From Saprospiraceae bacterium (GTDB lineage Bacteria; Bacteroidota; Bacteroidia; Chitinophagales; Saprospiraceae), in the NCBI GenBank assembly GCA_041392805.1, contig JAWKLJ010000002.1, positions 2,929,001 through 2,993,000 on the forward strand: a stretch of 64,000 nucleotides of DNA. Reading direction: 5' to 3'. Positions 1 to 8,809 of this stretch are shown piece after piece. The notes beneath the pieces are model-generated. The model made no database searches. It was not told the DNA's origin and worked only from the letters and a program-made list of their open reading frames with translations. Position numbers and translations under genes: made by a program. Every line of letters starts with the position of its first letter. Position 1 is the stretch's first letter.

Positions 1-348
1 GCTGAAGCTTTGGCCGAAAAGGGAGAAGGCTTCTACAAAACTCTCAGCAAAAAAGTTGTAGTATTTAAAAAATCCGAGAAATCCCAGATTCGTCAAAATA
101 CTAAGCCAAAGCAGTCGTTTTCGCTTTCCAGGCGATTCTGTCCTCGAAAGATGTAGTCCTGTATAGTAATCGACAAAAGAACTAAAGACGATCAAGGATA
201 AAAAGCGCCAATCCCACCAGCCATAAAAGAAATAACTAGCGAGTAATAACAGTCCATTCTGTAACTTTATATTATGGTTGGTTCCAAACCAATAAAGGCA
301 AAAAATTACAGGCAGAAAAATGGCAAATTCAATCGAATTGAAAAGCAT
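1..348 (-). CDS. MBOAT-family O-acyltransferase (AlgI-like), N-terminal part
   Basis: This frame stays open for 116 codons from an ATG at 348 to the window edge, so only the N-terminus is present. It begins MLFNSIEFAIFLPVIFCLYW and continues with a hydrophobic stretch and the segment ASYFFYGWWDWRF. This is the typical start of AlgI/DltB-like membrane-bound O-acyltransferases, followed by further hydrophobic segments. Family members move acyl groups, usually acetyl, across or at the inner membrane onto exported polysaccharides. It lies 10 bp downstream of the DUF354 gene in the EPS operon, so EPS O-acetylation is the likely role. The catalytic His region is outside the window. Confidence 0.85.
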   Translation of the reverse strand, partial: MLFNSIEFAIFLPVIFCLYWFGTNHNIKLQNGLLLLASYFFYGWWDWRFLSLIVFSSFVDYYTGLHLSRTESPGKRKRLLWLSILTNLGFLGFFKYYNFFAESFVEAFSLFGQSFS

Positions 349-358
349 TATCTAGCAT

Positions 359-1414
359 TTATACATGTTCGAGATGAATCAGAAGAAGCGGCCATAATTT
401 CAGGTAACGTTCCATTATGAAATTATAGAAGAACTGTGTAACATTTATTTTGTCACCTAATAGCTTTGTTCTCCTCCTACGAAATTCGGCCCGATCTTGT
501 TGCAAAATCTCTTCCACCAACTGAAATACTTTTTTAGAATCAGTAGTGTTATAAACCAGGCCATAAGCTTCTTGGTCCTGACAATAACTAATAGGAATGG
601 TATTGATATAAATAGCAGGTGTACCGAGCACACCAGCCTCCGAAGCCACCGTTGCTCCTTCACTAATGACAATAGAGGCATAGTTCAAGGCATCATGTAG
701 TTTTTCAGGCGCAATATTGAAGCGATAGGATTTTAGGTGCTCCGGAAGTGGGGCTTCTGAAGAAATAAATACCCGCATGCTTTTGCTCAATATTTCTACT
801 AATTTATTTTTATCTTCTTCTGACAAGCCTCGATGTCCTGTATCATGCGAGGCGCGCCAGGCAACAAATCGAAGGATGGCATAAGGCTCATTTTCTTCAA
901 GCCCCAAAGATTGAAAAACACTCAGGTCAGGTTTGTAAACATCTGGATGCAAATAGGCGATTTCGTGATAGCCATTATACCGGATTTGCTTAGGTCCTAA
1001 TTCTTGCGGCAAGACATCTGGGGTTAGGATAACATCGGCAAAAGGGCGATACAAATGAATTTGTTCCATATTACCGGTGTCTTCAAGGGACATATGCTTT
1101 TTCCGGAGTAAGAAAGAGGCATGTGAGGCATAAATCGAGCCATGACTGATAAACAAATCTGGTTTGAATCGCAATGCAGTCAGCACCATTATTAGATCAA
1201 ATTTGATCAGCCCATAAAGCTTGCCAATTTTAGATTTGTAGTGCCGGCCAAAGCTTTTAAATTCAAAGCCTTCTGCTTTAATCAAAGCTTTTTCAAATTC
1301 TTTTTCACGGGTAGTAAAAAGGACGGTTGCCCCTTTTTCTCTTAACAAATGTCCCAGATTTTTCAGAACGTGAAAGTCCCCTGGGTGCCCTACATCAAAA
1401 ATAATTCGCATCAT
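359..1414 (-). CDS. DUF354-family glycosyltransferase-like protein
   Basis: This 351-aa protein begins MRIIFDVGHPGDFHVLKNLG, the Rossmann-type start of DUF354 proteins, which are GT-B fold relatives of MurG and UDP-GlcNAc 2-epimerases. Further DUF354-like segments are DLFISHGSIYASHAS in the N-domain and VISEGATVASEAGVLGTPAIY in the C-domain, where nucleotide-sugar glycosyltransferases bind donor. The start is one of two adjacent ATGs and overlaps the stop of the upstream FemAB-like gene, which indicates translational coupling. The substrate cannot be read from sequence. A role in EPS assembly in the cytoplasm is inferred from context. Confidence 0.75.
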   Translation of the reverse strand: MMRIIFDVGHPGDFHVLKNLGHLLREKGATVLFTTREKEFEKALIKAEGFEFKSFGRHYKSKIGKLYGLIKFDLIMVLTALRFKPDLFISHGSIYASHASFLLRKKHMSLEDTGNMEQIHLYRPFADVILTPDVLPQELGPKQIRYNGYHEIAYLHPDVYKPDLSVFQSLGLEENEPYAILRFVAWRASHDTGHRGLSEEDKNKLVEILSKSMRVFISSEAPLPEHLKSYRFNIAPEKLHDALNYASIVISEGATVASEAGVLGTPAIYINTIPISYCQDQEAYGLVYNTTDSKKVFQLVEEILQQDRAEFRRRRTKLLGDKINVTQFFYNFIMERYLKLWPLLLIHLEHV

Positions 1415-2445
1415 TTGATTTTTTGATAGACTTTTAAACCTAATTGACCTACCTTGTACAAAGGTTGATTTAGAATCATATTATATCTGCCAAAACAGAC
1501 TTCCTCCCCGCCAAATCTTGCTTTAAACTCTCTTACGCCATAGTCCTCTTCCGGTTTCCCTGCCCCCATGAAATCGAAATGGTCATAGCCATGCCGGTAA
1601 CCATACTCAATAGGGGCCCAGGTAGCCAACACACTAGGGTGTAGTCCCTGCACTACTCCATCATTTCCGCATACATACCATTCATAAATGACTTTGTTGT
1701 TGAAAATGGGGCAAACAATCCCACCTACTACCTGTTCTTCATATTTGATCACAAAAAACTTGCAAAAGGATGGGTTTTTATAAAACTGTAGAAAGAGTTC
1801 AAGCCCAGGAAGTGGTTTTTTAACTTTTTCTTTATACAATACCGTCAAAATATTATAAAAATCAACGACCTCTGCTTCGTTAGCCGCTTCTTCTATGGTA
1901 GCTCCCAATTTCAAGCTAGATTTTATCTGCCGCATACGGCTTTTGCTAACCCGGCTCCGAGTAGCCGCCTCTTCATCCGTTTTGACCAAATAATTGAGGT
2001 GTCTATGATAGGCAAAACCCAAGTTTTCAAAAGTGGATTGGAAGTCAGTCGTGTCAAAAAAATTCCGAAATTCTGCAAAAATAGCGCTTCCACTCGCCTG
2101 CTTTTTTAATGCTTTAAGCAATTCGCTAACCAACCCATTTCGTTCCTTTTGCGTATCGGCTGTCACCAAGGGTCCGCCCCATACGATCAGACGTCGAGAA
2201 AGCCAGGACTTTAGGTTTCCCCCATTCGATTGGAAAACGCCCAATAAGGCACCACGGATTTCTCCATCTTCATTCAGGGCCAATAACTGAAAAGGGCGAT
2301 ACCCTTTTACACCCTGAATAAATTCAAAGAAAGTAGGGCTTTGAAAGAAATTCCCATTGGGATGTTGAAGGACAAAAGATTCTAAAGCGGGTAATAGCGC
2401 GTTATTTTGTAATTGAGTATGTTGGGTGAATAATTGAATTTGCAT
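1411..2445 (-). CDS. FemAB/GNAT-like aminoacyl- or acyltransferase
   Basis: This 344-aa protein fits the FemAB-like double-GNAT fold found in EPS loci. It has an N-terminal half with FFQSPTFFEFIQGVKGYRPF and a C-terminal half containing VVGGIVCPIFNNKVIYEWYVCG followed by LHPSVLATWAPIEYGYRHG and FDFMGAGKPEEDYGVREFKARFGG. Relatives attach amino acids to peptidoglycan precursors using aminoacyl-tRNA, while EPS-locus members are largely uncharacterised. It sits between a polysaccharide deacetylase and a DUF354 glycosyltransferase and overlaps the latter. The likely job is transfer of an acyl or aminoacyl group to a sugar or lipid-linked intermediate, which is an inference. Confidence 0.7.
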   Translation of the reverse strand: MQIQLFTQHTQLQNNALLPALESFVLQHPNGNFFQSPTFFEFIQGVKGYRPFQLLALNEDGEIRGALLGVFQSNGGNLKSWLSRRLIVWGGPLVTADTQKERNGLVSELLKALKKQASGSAIFAEFRNFFDTTDFQSTFENLGFAYHRHLNYLVKTDEEAATRSRVSKSRMRQIKSSLKLGATIEEAANEAEVVDFYNILTVLYKEKVKKPLPGLELFLQFYKNPSFCKFFVIKYEEQVVGGIVCPIFNNKVIYEWYVCGNDGVVQGLHPSVLATWAPIEYGYRHGYDHFDFMGAGKPEEDYGVREFKARFGGEEVCFGRYNMILNQPLYKVGQLGLKVYQKIK

Positions 2446-2461
2446 GAAAATTAGTGTTGTA

Positions 2462-3382
2462 TTATAATTTGTTGTTTGAAATAAGGTTGCTAGGGGCGGC
2501 AGCTACTTGGTCCGTCCAACCAAAGCTCCGTTTCTTCCCACTTAGGCTTTTAATAAATCCCCAAAGTCCACTGACTTTTACAATGAATTCATCCATGTTT
2601 TGGCTGTCGTTCGTACTCAGCCTTTTTAATCGAAATGGATCTGAATGGATATCATTTAAGCCGTGGTCGACGGTGACCGCCGCCTGGAAATTGGCTGCTT
2701 TTAACAATTGAATATCCCTTTCCGCATAATCGCCATTAGGAAAAGCAAGGGCATTGATGTTTAACCCATAGTCACTTTCAAGCTGGTTTTTGCATTCCTC
2801 AATTTCCCAGCGAGCTTCCTCGTCATAGCATTGTGGCAAACAAGGATGGAAAACCGTGTGCGCCTGAAAATTAATGAAGGGTTTCATTTCCAAAATCTCC
2901 GCTTTATTTAGGGCTTGTCGGTCCGAAAACTCCTTTTCTGGCCAAAAACCTGCTTTGGCTAAGTGCCGAAGTTTTTCTTGGTTAGACAACTTTTTCAGGT
3001 CACTACTGGTAAAGGATGCATCTTTATGCTTAAACCAATAATGCCGATTGGTATTTACAATACCGGAACATAAAAAGATAGTGGCAGGTACACCGAGTTG
3101 CTTTAACACAGGATAAATGTCATAATTTTGCTTGTGCCCGTCATCAAAGGTGATGACCGCTGCTTTTTTGGGAAGATTTGCCCTGGACTTGGCCTGACAA
3201 GCGGCGATAAAGGTATCCAGGCTAATGATATTGTACTTCCTTTTTAGGTATTGAAAGCTTTGCTGAGCGGTATGCCGATCAATATCGTGGAACATAAGTA
3301 TACTTACCTTATTCCGCTGAACTAATTCGCGAAAGAGGAAAGCTAGCCCTGAGTACCTAAGTATTTTGAAAATCAGTTTCAT
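2462..3382 (-). CDS. NodB-type polysaccharide deacetylase
   Basis: The protein has the NodB homology domain: motif 1 AVITFDDGHKQNYD, with the two Asp of TFDDG; motif 2 FQAHTVFHPCL, with metal-binding His residues; and motif 3 ALAFPNGDY. These enzymes use a divalent metal to remove N- or O-acetyl groups from polysaccharides. An ATG at 3382 (MKLIFKIL) is preferred over a GTG 12 bp upstream. The N-terminus is short and hydrophobic, possibly an anchor. It is the first of two NodB-domain proteins in this operon and lies between a glycosyltransferase and the FemAB-like gene. Confidence 0.85.
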   Translation of the reverse strand: MKLIFKILRYSGLAFLFRELVQRNKVSILMFHDIDRHTAQQSFQYLKRKYNIISLDTFIAACQAKSRANLPKKAAVITFDDGHKQNYDIYPVLKQLGVPATIFLCSGIVNTNRHYWFKHKDASFTSSDLKKLSNQEKLRHLAKAGFWPEKEFSDRQALNKAEILEMKPFINFQAHTVFHPCLPQCYDEEARWEIEECKNQLESDYGLNINALAFPNGDYAERDIQLLKAANFQAAVTVDHGLNDIHSDPFRLKRLSTNDSQNMDEFIVKVSGLWGFIKSLSGKKRSFGWTDQVAAAPSNLISNNKL

Positions 3383-3429
3383 ACTAACTACCACATTGTC
3401 AATTAAGTAAGTTTAAAAAGCCTTGCAGT

Positions 3430-4446
3430 TTATTTAGTTGACATTGTACTGCTTCTCCTAGGAGATAAATGGCTTTTCTTGCTGACCTTGGAATACAAAT
3501 CAATCAATTTATGGGAAATGGTTGGGGCATCCAATTGCAATTCCATGATTCGCTCTCGCCCCTTGGTCAAACCTTCCGTTTCTGCAAAAACCAATGCCTT
3601 TTCAATTTTTTGACCAAAATCTTTTGGATCAAAATCGCCAAGATGGCAACCTTCCATATCTCCCAATAGCCATTCCGTGTCTCCGACATTGGTGACGACC
3701 ATTGGCCGGTTACAGGTCATAGCCTCCTTGACAATATTAGGCGAACCCTCACTAAAGGAGCACAGGGTAAAGACATCTACAGAATTGAGGTATTTCACGA
3801 CCGAATCATGAGAGACCGGATAGGGCGCCAATAGTTCAACATTGGGATGGTTGACATATTCCATGGCCGATTTCACTAGCTGAAAATTCTTATTAGGGTC
3901 ACTGGGGTTTCCCATGAAAAGCACATATCGTTTGTTTTTATCCAACCCTAATTCTGCTCTATAGCCATCGGGGTTAAAAGAAAATTGATCCATTCGGACA
4001 CCATTCGGAATGAGATAAGAAACCTTTCTGCGGTAAACAGTCGCTTCCAAATTTGGTGACTTGGAAATAATGGCTGATACAAATGGCTGTACAGACCAGG
4101 ACAAAAATTTCATGGCTCTACTTCTGAGCGTCAATTTGCCAACTCCTTTCGGTGTACCAATGGCATCATCCCCCATAATGGAAAGAATAATGGGCAAGCC
4201 ACTCATTGCCAAAACCGCTACCCAACCACAAAAAGAATAATGGGCATGAATCAGATCAAAATCATGCTCTTTGATGAATTTTCGAAGTCGTCCTACATTC
4301 TTGAGATAATTTTTAGCACCTCTTCCCATGACCGAAAAATAGGTAATGTCCACGCCCTCCTCCGCTAATGAATCCCCTTGAGATTTGATAAATGGTGCAA
4401 TTCTGTAGAATTTTGAATTGCCACTACATACAAATAACACTTTCAT
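3430..4446 (-). CDS. Glycosyltransferase family 4 (GT-B)
   Basis: This 338-aa GT-B glycosyltransferase has the N-terminal acceptor domain with DFDLIHAHYSFCGW. The C-terminal GT4 domain shows the donor-binding part: RYVLFMGNPSDPNKN and FSEGSPNIVKEAMTCNRPMV, the family's E-x7-E region. It would add one sugar to the EPS repeat unit at the cytoplasmic face of the membrane. ATG at 4446 (MKVLFVCSG) is a better start than the TTG six bases upstream. About 60 bp separates it from the upstream PLP-enzyme gene. Confidence 0.85.
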   Translation of the reverse strand: MKVLFVCSGNSKFYRIAPFIKSQGDSLAEEGVDITYFSVMGRGAKNYLKNVGRLRKFIKEHDFDLIHAHYSFCGWVAVLAMSGLPIILSIMGDDAIGTPKGVGKLTLRSRAMKFLSWSVQPFVSAIISKSPNLEATVYRRKVSYLIPNGVRMDQFSFNPDGYRAELGLDKNKRYVLFMGNPSDPNKNFQLVKSAMEYVNHPNVELLAPYPVSHDSVVKYLNSVDVFTLCSFSEGSPNIVKEAMTCNRPMVVTNVGDTEWLLGDMEGCHLGDFDPKDFGQKIEKALVFAETEGLTKGRERIMELQLDAPTISHKLIDLYSKVSKKSHLSPRRSSTMSTK

Positions 4447-4514
4447 GTTCAAGTTTTTATTTTCCTTTGTAATCTTTCGCTAAGTAGTTTGACGGAAATA
4501 TTTTTTTCCCGTCT

Positions 4515-5480
4515 CTAATCAAGAATTTGTGTTAAAATAAAATCAAGCAATCGCTGCAAGTCTTTGATCCGATACCGATGATCAATGGGTAGGGGTAGCA
4601 AAGCTTTGCTTAAGTGTTTTTCCCATTCAAATCCTGCTATTGTCCGAGCTGTGACATCCGACCAAAAAGCAGGGATGAATAGTTGGGCTTCGTAAAAAGG
4701 CCCCTTGGTCATTTGTTTGGGGGGTAAAAAAGGATAACGGAAACAAGTAGTTCTTGGTGGGACATTAATGATAAGCTGATTATACGGAGATAGATGCTCA
4801 TGCAGCCACTGAAAATTTTCCTGGCGGATGCTAATGACCTGATCATAATCCATCGTATTGAGCATTTTTTCAGAAAAGGTGGACATTTTTTGTAGGGTGG
4901 GACTTAGCGTCTCTTCATATATTACATTCTGCTGATAAGCTAATTCACGATCACCAATCAACCTATTGACAAGGTGATCGATGTTAGTGGGACAAAACTT
5001 TGGAAAGTCTTCTATTGCCGCTATGCCCGTTGGTGGATAAACATACGCACCATCAGGAACCCCAAAATATTTTCTTGCAGAAGTAAAAGACCAGTTGTTA
5101 GGATATCCCTTTTCAAAAAAGAGATGGACATTATCTATAATCAAACGATCGCCGTACACTTCTATTAACCTGGCAACCGTTGCTGATTTAATACCAAAAA
5201 AGTTGATATAGAGGAGATAAGCCCCCTCCTCCAATTCGGGTTGTATTTTGGGCTCTAGTTGCGCATCTATTTCATAGAACTTAATCGAAACATCATTCAA
5301 CTCAAAGGCGCTAAGTACCGAATCACATGAATAAAAAGGTATATAACAGGTTTTGATCTGTGCCTTTTGTATAATGTAATTGATACAACTTCGGCCCGTT
5401 GAAAGCGCTAATGCTTGCGGATGATAGGATGCGCCAATTTGAGGCAAATCAAATTCAAGAAAACCACCTATAGGTTTCAT
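4515..5480 (-). CDS. DegT/DnrJ-like PLP-dependent aminotransferase, short form
   Basis: This protein is related to the DegT/DnrJ/EryC1 sugar aminotransferases but is short, about 321 aa against the usual 360-400. Visible landmarks are ALSTGRSCINYIIQ near the N-terminus, the cofactor Asp in LIIDNVHLFF, and SARKYFGVPDGAY, where the Lys fits the Schiff-base lysine. An ATG at 5480 (MKPIGGFLEF) is preferred over a TTG at 5495 that would overlap the upstream ATP-grasp gene. It follows that ATP-grasp gene by 4 bp, so the two may act together. Whether its substrate is a nucleotide sugar cannot be told. Confidence 0.7.
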   Translation of the reverse strand: MKPIGGFLEFDLPQIGASYHPQALALSTGRSCINYIIQKAQIKTCYIPFYSCDSVLSAFELNDVSIKFYEIDAQLEPKIQPELEEGAYLLYINFFGIKSATVARLIEVYGDRLIIDNVHLFFEKGYPNNWSFTSARKYFGVPDGAYVYPPTGIAAIEDFPKFCPTNIDHLVNRLIGDRELAYQQNVIYEETLSPTLQKMSTFSEKMLNTMDYDQVISIRQENFQWLHEHLSPYNQLIINVPPRTTCFRYPFLPPKQMTKGPFYEAQLFIPAFWSDVTARTIAGFEWEKHLSKALLPLPIDHRYRIKDLQRLLDFILTQILD

Positions 5481-5484
5481 CGGT

Positions 5485-6561
5485 TCAGGATTCAACGGTT
5501 ACGGTTTCTGGCTGTAAAAGGGAAACAAAATGATCTACTCTAAGCAAGTAGGACTGGTACCGATTAAAGTCGCCGGCTTCGAAAACCCAGCGATTATCCA
5601 AAAACTGGTATCGTCCTGCTTCCCCATCCACTAACATCTGGTAGGGGTCTGATTGGCCAAAGATGCATTGCATCTCATTAATCAAATAGCGACCATCTGG
5701 CGCTTCAAAAATATCGACCGCTTGTGAGTAAAAGCCCGTTTCATCCGTCACTTGTTTGACGAAATCAAACAAGGCCAGCGGCGGATTGTCGTAACCTTTT
5801 AATAAGCTGCCACTTGCTTTCTCGCCAGAAAGTAACTTCTTATGTGCAAAAAAAGAATCGCCAATACGAACACAACGCCATTCGAAGTTATGTGGTATAA
5901 ATTCCTGAAAAATCACAAAATCCTTCTGGATATCATTTCTTACGTAATTATATTGCTTGAGTTTCGCTTTGAAGGCTTTAGGGTTTAATAATTTTTTAAA
6001 CACCCGTCCCAAAAAACCTTTTTTGCGCCATTTAGGGCCTACACTTCGATTTCCCCCTTGGCCTGAAAAAGTCATTTTGATATAAGCGATGGCCTCCTCC
6101 GCTGTTTTCAGGATTTTCACACCGCGACCAGATGCCCCAATACTCGTTTTGGCAACAATCGGTAAGGCAGCATCTGCGACAAAGGCCAAGGCTTCGTCTT
6201 CATAATAAAAAACCGTAGTTTTAGGATGAGGAATCTGGCGCGCTGCTACCCAGTAGGAAAAATATTTTTTATTCTCATAAATCATAATTTCTTCCATCGA
6301 TGGGTAAACGGGTATACCGAATACTTGATGTAGTATTCCTATTCGCTCATCGTACAAGGTTTTAAAAGCAGTACTTTGCGCTGGGGGAATAGCAAGTAAG
6401 CCATCAAATTTATGCTGCTTAAACTGGTTTAGCCAGTCTGATTTAGTCAGGTTTATAGTCGTAAAATTAACTAATTCAGCTCTTTCCTTGCAAGCTGCCT
6501 CCCACAACAAGTGATTGTCAAGAATTTCATTTTGTAAAATAGCGAAGTGAAGTTTTTTCAT
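5485..6561 (-). CDS. ATP-grasp domain protein (RimK-like ligase)
   Basis: The 358-aa protein shows an ATP-grasp fold. LPIVAKTSIGASGRGVKIL is the glycine-rich nucleotide-binding loop, VIFQEFIPHNFEWRCVRIG is the large-domain strand, and YLINEMQCIFGQSDPY carries the metal-binding Glu/Asn. ATP-grasp enzymes join a carboxylate to an amine or thiol through an acyl phosphate. An ATP-grasp in an EPS operon, beside a PLP enzyme and with a second ATP-grasp and an asparagine-synthase-like protein in the same operon, suggests amide-linked decoration of a sugar acid. That role is inferred from context only. Confidence 0.75.
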   Translation of the reverse strand: MKKLHFAILQNEILDNHLLWEAACKERAELVNFTTINLTKSDWLNQFKQHKFDGLLAIPPAQSTAFKTLYDERIGILHQVFGIPVYPSMEEIMIYENKKYFSYWVAARQIPHPKTTVFYYEDEALAFVADAALPIVAKTSIGASGRGVKILKTAEEAIAYIKMTFSGQGGNRSVGPKWRKKGFLGRVFKKLLNPKAFKAKLKQYNYVRNDIQKDFVIFQEFIPHNFEWRCVRIGDSFFAHKKLLSGEKASGSLLKGYDNPPLALFDFVKQVTDETGFYSQAVDIFEAPDGRYLINEMQCIFGQSDPYQMLVDGEAGRYQFLDNRWVFEAGDFNRYQSYLLRVDHFVSLLQPETVTVES

Positions 6562-6585
6562 GGGTAATAGTGGATGTTAGTACGA

Positions 6586-7746
6586 TTACGATTTATTCAA
6601 CACTTTATTCTTCATTTCATTCGCCAGCCATATAGCATAATAGGGCTGTTTTTGGAAATGACTACAAATCTTGTAATTGAATTTTTGTCGGCTGAGCCAA
6701 AGATGATCTTTGGAGGTAGAGGCACCAAAACGCGGAATGCGGTCCTTTTTTCCAGATTCATTCAGCATTTTACCTGAGGTCGTCGCCAAATAACCATTGG
6801 CCAGGGCAAGCCGATGAGCCTCCATCGAATTATCACCATGGGGCCAACACATAAAGCGGACCGGTTTATCTAATTTCTCTTCGATTATAGCTTTAGAATC
6901 TATGACTTCATACCTCATTCTTTTTTTGAATTCGTCCTCAGATTCGATGAAGGCAATGAGATTTTCTACTTCTATGTATGCTTTGTGAATTTTTCTAGCA
7001 GCTTTTTCAAAAGCAGCTCGTTGGCTAACATCCTCCACCTTGTATTTGTCGGCCAGGTTTACAATTTCCTGAATGAAGTCTGGGTTGATAAAGTGTCGAC
7101 GGGTAACCACTGACGAACTTTCTTCGAAAAGCGGATAGCCATTTGGAAGGCGAGATTCGAAATTTGGATCGGCCATATAATAAGGCTTCATCGCCGGATT
7201 TGCATTTAAGATAGGATGCAAGCCCAGGTAGCCTCCGTAGTAAAAACTATTGAGTTTGGAAGACTTAACAAACTTGGCATGGGTCATGGTATGAGATTGA
7301 ATATCCACAAAGCCAGATGCTTGCATAGCCTTTATTTCATTCCAGGACATATAACCTCTGGCTTCTAACTCCTCTTCTTTGCAGTTGCCCGCCCAAAGGT
7401 CATCCAGGTTTGGCCGAACAATATCACGAGGATCAACGCATTCTGGAGATACGAACATCGTTAGTTTTTGTCCGTATTTTTTAGCCATTGGATAGGCATA
7501 AACCCAATTATCAAGGAGGCCATCGTCGATGGTCAGGCAAACCTGTTTTTCCTTGCTTTGTTTCCTACCCTGGCGATATTCAAACCATTCATCTAAAAAA
7601 ATAGCGTTGAATTTATTTTTTTGCAAATAGGCCATTTGATCTTCAAAAAACCGAAGTTTCATAGTCAACCAGTCTAATACCCATCCTTTAAACAGGTCAG
7701 GGGCTATAGAATGATAGTATATAACTGGCGGATTAATAGTTTGCAT
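6586..7746 (-). CDS. NodB-type polysaccharide deacetylase with large insertion
   Basis: Motif 1 is VCLTIDDGLLDNW, motif 2 is IQSHTMTHAKF with its paired His, and a motif-3-like CWPHGDNS lies near the C-terminus. Between motifs 2 and 3 there are about 150 residues, far more than in a minimal NodB domain, including an aromatic and proline-rich part and a charged helical part. The protein has 386 aa and no obvious signal peptide, so it may act on lipid-linked intermediates in the cytoplasm. The gene overlaps the end of the preceding glycosyltransferase gene by 14 bp. Confidence 0.8.
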   Translation of the reverse strand: MQTINPPVIYYHSIAPDLFKGWVLDWLTMKLRFFEDQMAYLQKNKFNAIFLDEWFEYRQGRKQSKEKQVCLTIDDGLLDNWVYAYPMAKKYGQKLTMFVSPECVDPRDIVRPNLDDLWAGNCKEEELEARGYMSWNEIKAMQASGFVDIQSHTMTHAKFVKSSKLNSFYYGGYLGLHPILNANPAMKPYYMADPNFESRLPNGYPLFEESSSVVTRRHFINPDFIQEIVNLADKYKVEDVSQRAAFEKAARKIHKAYIEVENLIAFIESEDEFKKRMRYEVIDSKAIIEEKLDKPVRFMCWPHGDNSMEAHRLALANGYLATTSGKMLNESGKKDRIPRFGASTSKDHLWLSRQKFNYKICSHFQKQPYYAIWLANEMKNKVLNKS

Positions 7747-8809
7747 AGAGCTGTTTGATTTGACAAAGATGCTTTTCGATACTGAATTGGGCTTCCATGG
7801 CCTCGCTCATAGCAAAGCCCTTTTCTGCTAAAACAGGGAATTTGGCTAAAGCAATCTTAAATTTTTGGGAAATTTGTTCATAGTTTCGGTAGTCTCCTAA
7901 CAGGAAGTCGGCTTCTTCACCGTATATTTCTTTAAAAACAGGTACAGCACTGGTAAGAACAGGCAATCCGGTCAATAAGGCCTCTGCCAATACATTGCCA
8001 AAGGATTCATAAGCACTTAAAAATATAAAAAGGTCTATAGAAGCATAAAAGGAAGGCATATCCTGAACGAATCCTAAAAACTTGATTCTTTCCTTGTAGG
8101 GACTTTGCTTGGCTTGTGCTTCCAATTCAGGCCGAAGGGTACCATCACCTGCGATATGCAATTCAAGTTCAGGATAGGTATCGGCCACTTCTTCAAATAA
8201 TCGGATAACCAAATCTACATTCTTTCCCGTAAATAAACGTCCAGCATAACCTAAGCGTTTCGGGGATTTTCTTTGATGGCGTTTTTCCAGGAAGGGCTCA
8301 GTAGCTACACCATTAAAAATGACCAATGGTCGTTTGTTGATGGCGTCTCGCTGAAAGATATCAGCGGCGTGATTAGATACGGCAACAAAGGTCATTTTAA
8401 ACAAAGACACCAAAAACCAGACCATTCGGAGATAAATTTTTTGTTTAGCATTGTGCCAATAGATGGTGCCATGAATATGGTAAATTGGGTTTTTCACCCC
8501 TGCTAACACGGTCAAAAGGGCGATAACCGGACCTGCATTGTGCAAATGAAAAATTTGCTGGCGATACCGGCGACAATAGTTGAAATATTTGAGATAACAT
8601 TGCCAATTGCTATCAGCCCCCTCATCTGTTTTTATGGGCATCCCTGCAAAAATGTCACGGTTGGGTTTTCTCAAACTATAGGCATATAAAGATCGGTCGA
8701 ATCCAAAGCTTTTGGCATAATGCTGGATAGATAATTCTGCTCCTCCCAAGGTAAATCGCCATACAATATAATGTATGGACGGGGAGGCCTCAAGGTTCAA
8801 ATTATTCAT
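7733..8809 (-). CDS. Glycosyltransferase family 4, paralogue A
   Basis: This 358-aa GT-B enzyme has the GT4 C-domain signatures RLGYAGRLFTGKNVDLVIRL, HIAGDGTL and FLSAYESFGNVLAEALLTG. The N-domain starts IHYIVWRFTLGGAELSIQHY. It is a close paralogue of the glycosyltransferase at 10607-11677: both share VLAGVKNPIYHI, GTIYW and DMPSFYAS. Its ATG overlaps the stop of the upstream asparagine-synthase-like gene (ATGA), which indicates translational coupling. It likely adds a sugar to the EPS repeat unit at the inner membrane. Donor and acceptor are unknown. Confidence 0.85.
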   Translation of the reverse strand: MNNLNLEASPSIHYIVWRFTLGGAELSIQHYAKSFGFDRSLYAYSLRKPNRDIFAGMPIKTDEGADSNWQCYLKYFNYCRRYRQQIFHLHNAGPVIALLTVLAGVKNPIYHIHGTIYWHNAKQKIYLRMVWFLVSLFKMTFVAVSNHAADIFQRDAINKRPLVIFNGVATEPFLEKRHQRKSPKRLGYAGRLFTGKNVDLVIRLFEEVADTYPELELHIAGDGTLRPELEAQAKQSPYKERIKFLGFVQDMPSFYASIDLFIFLSAYESFGNVLAEALLTGLPVLTSAVPVFKEIYGEEADFLLGDYRNYEQISQKFKIALAKFPVLAEKGFAMSEAMEAQFSIEKHLCQIKQLYANY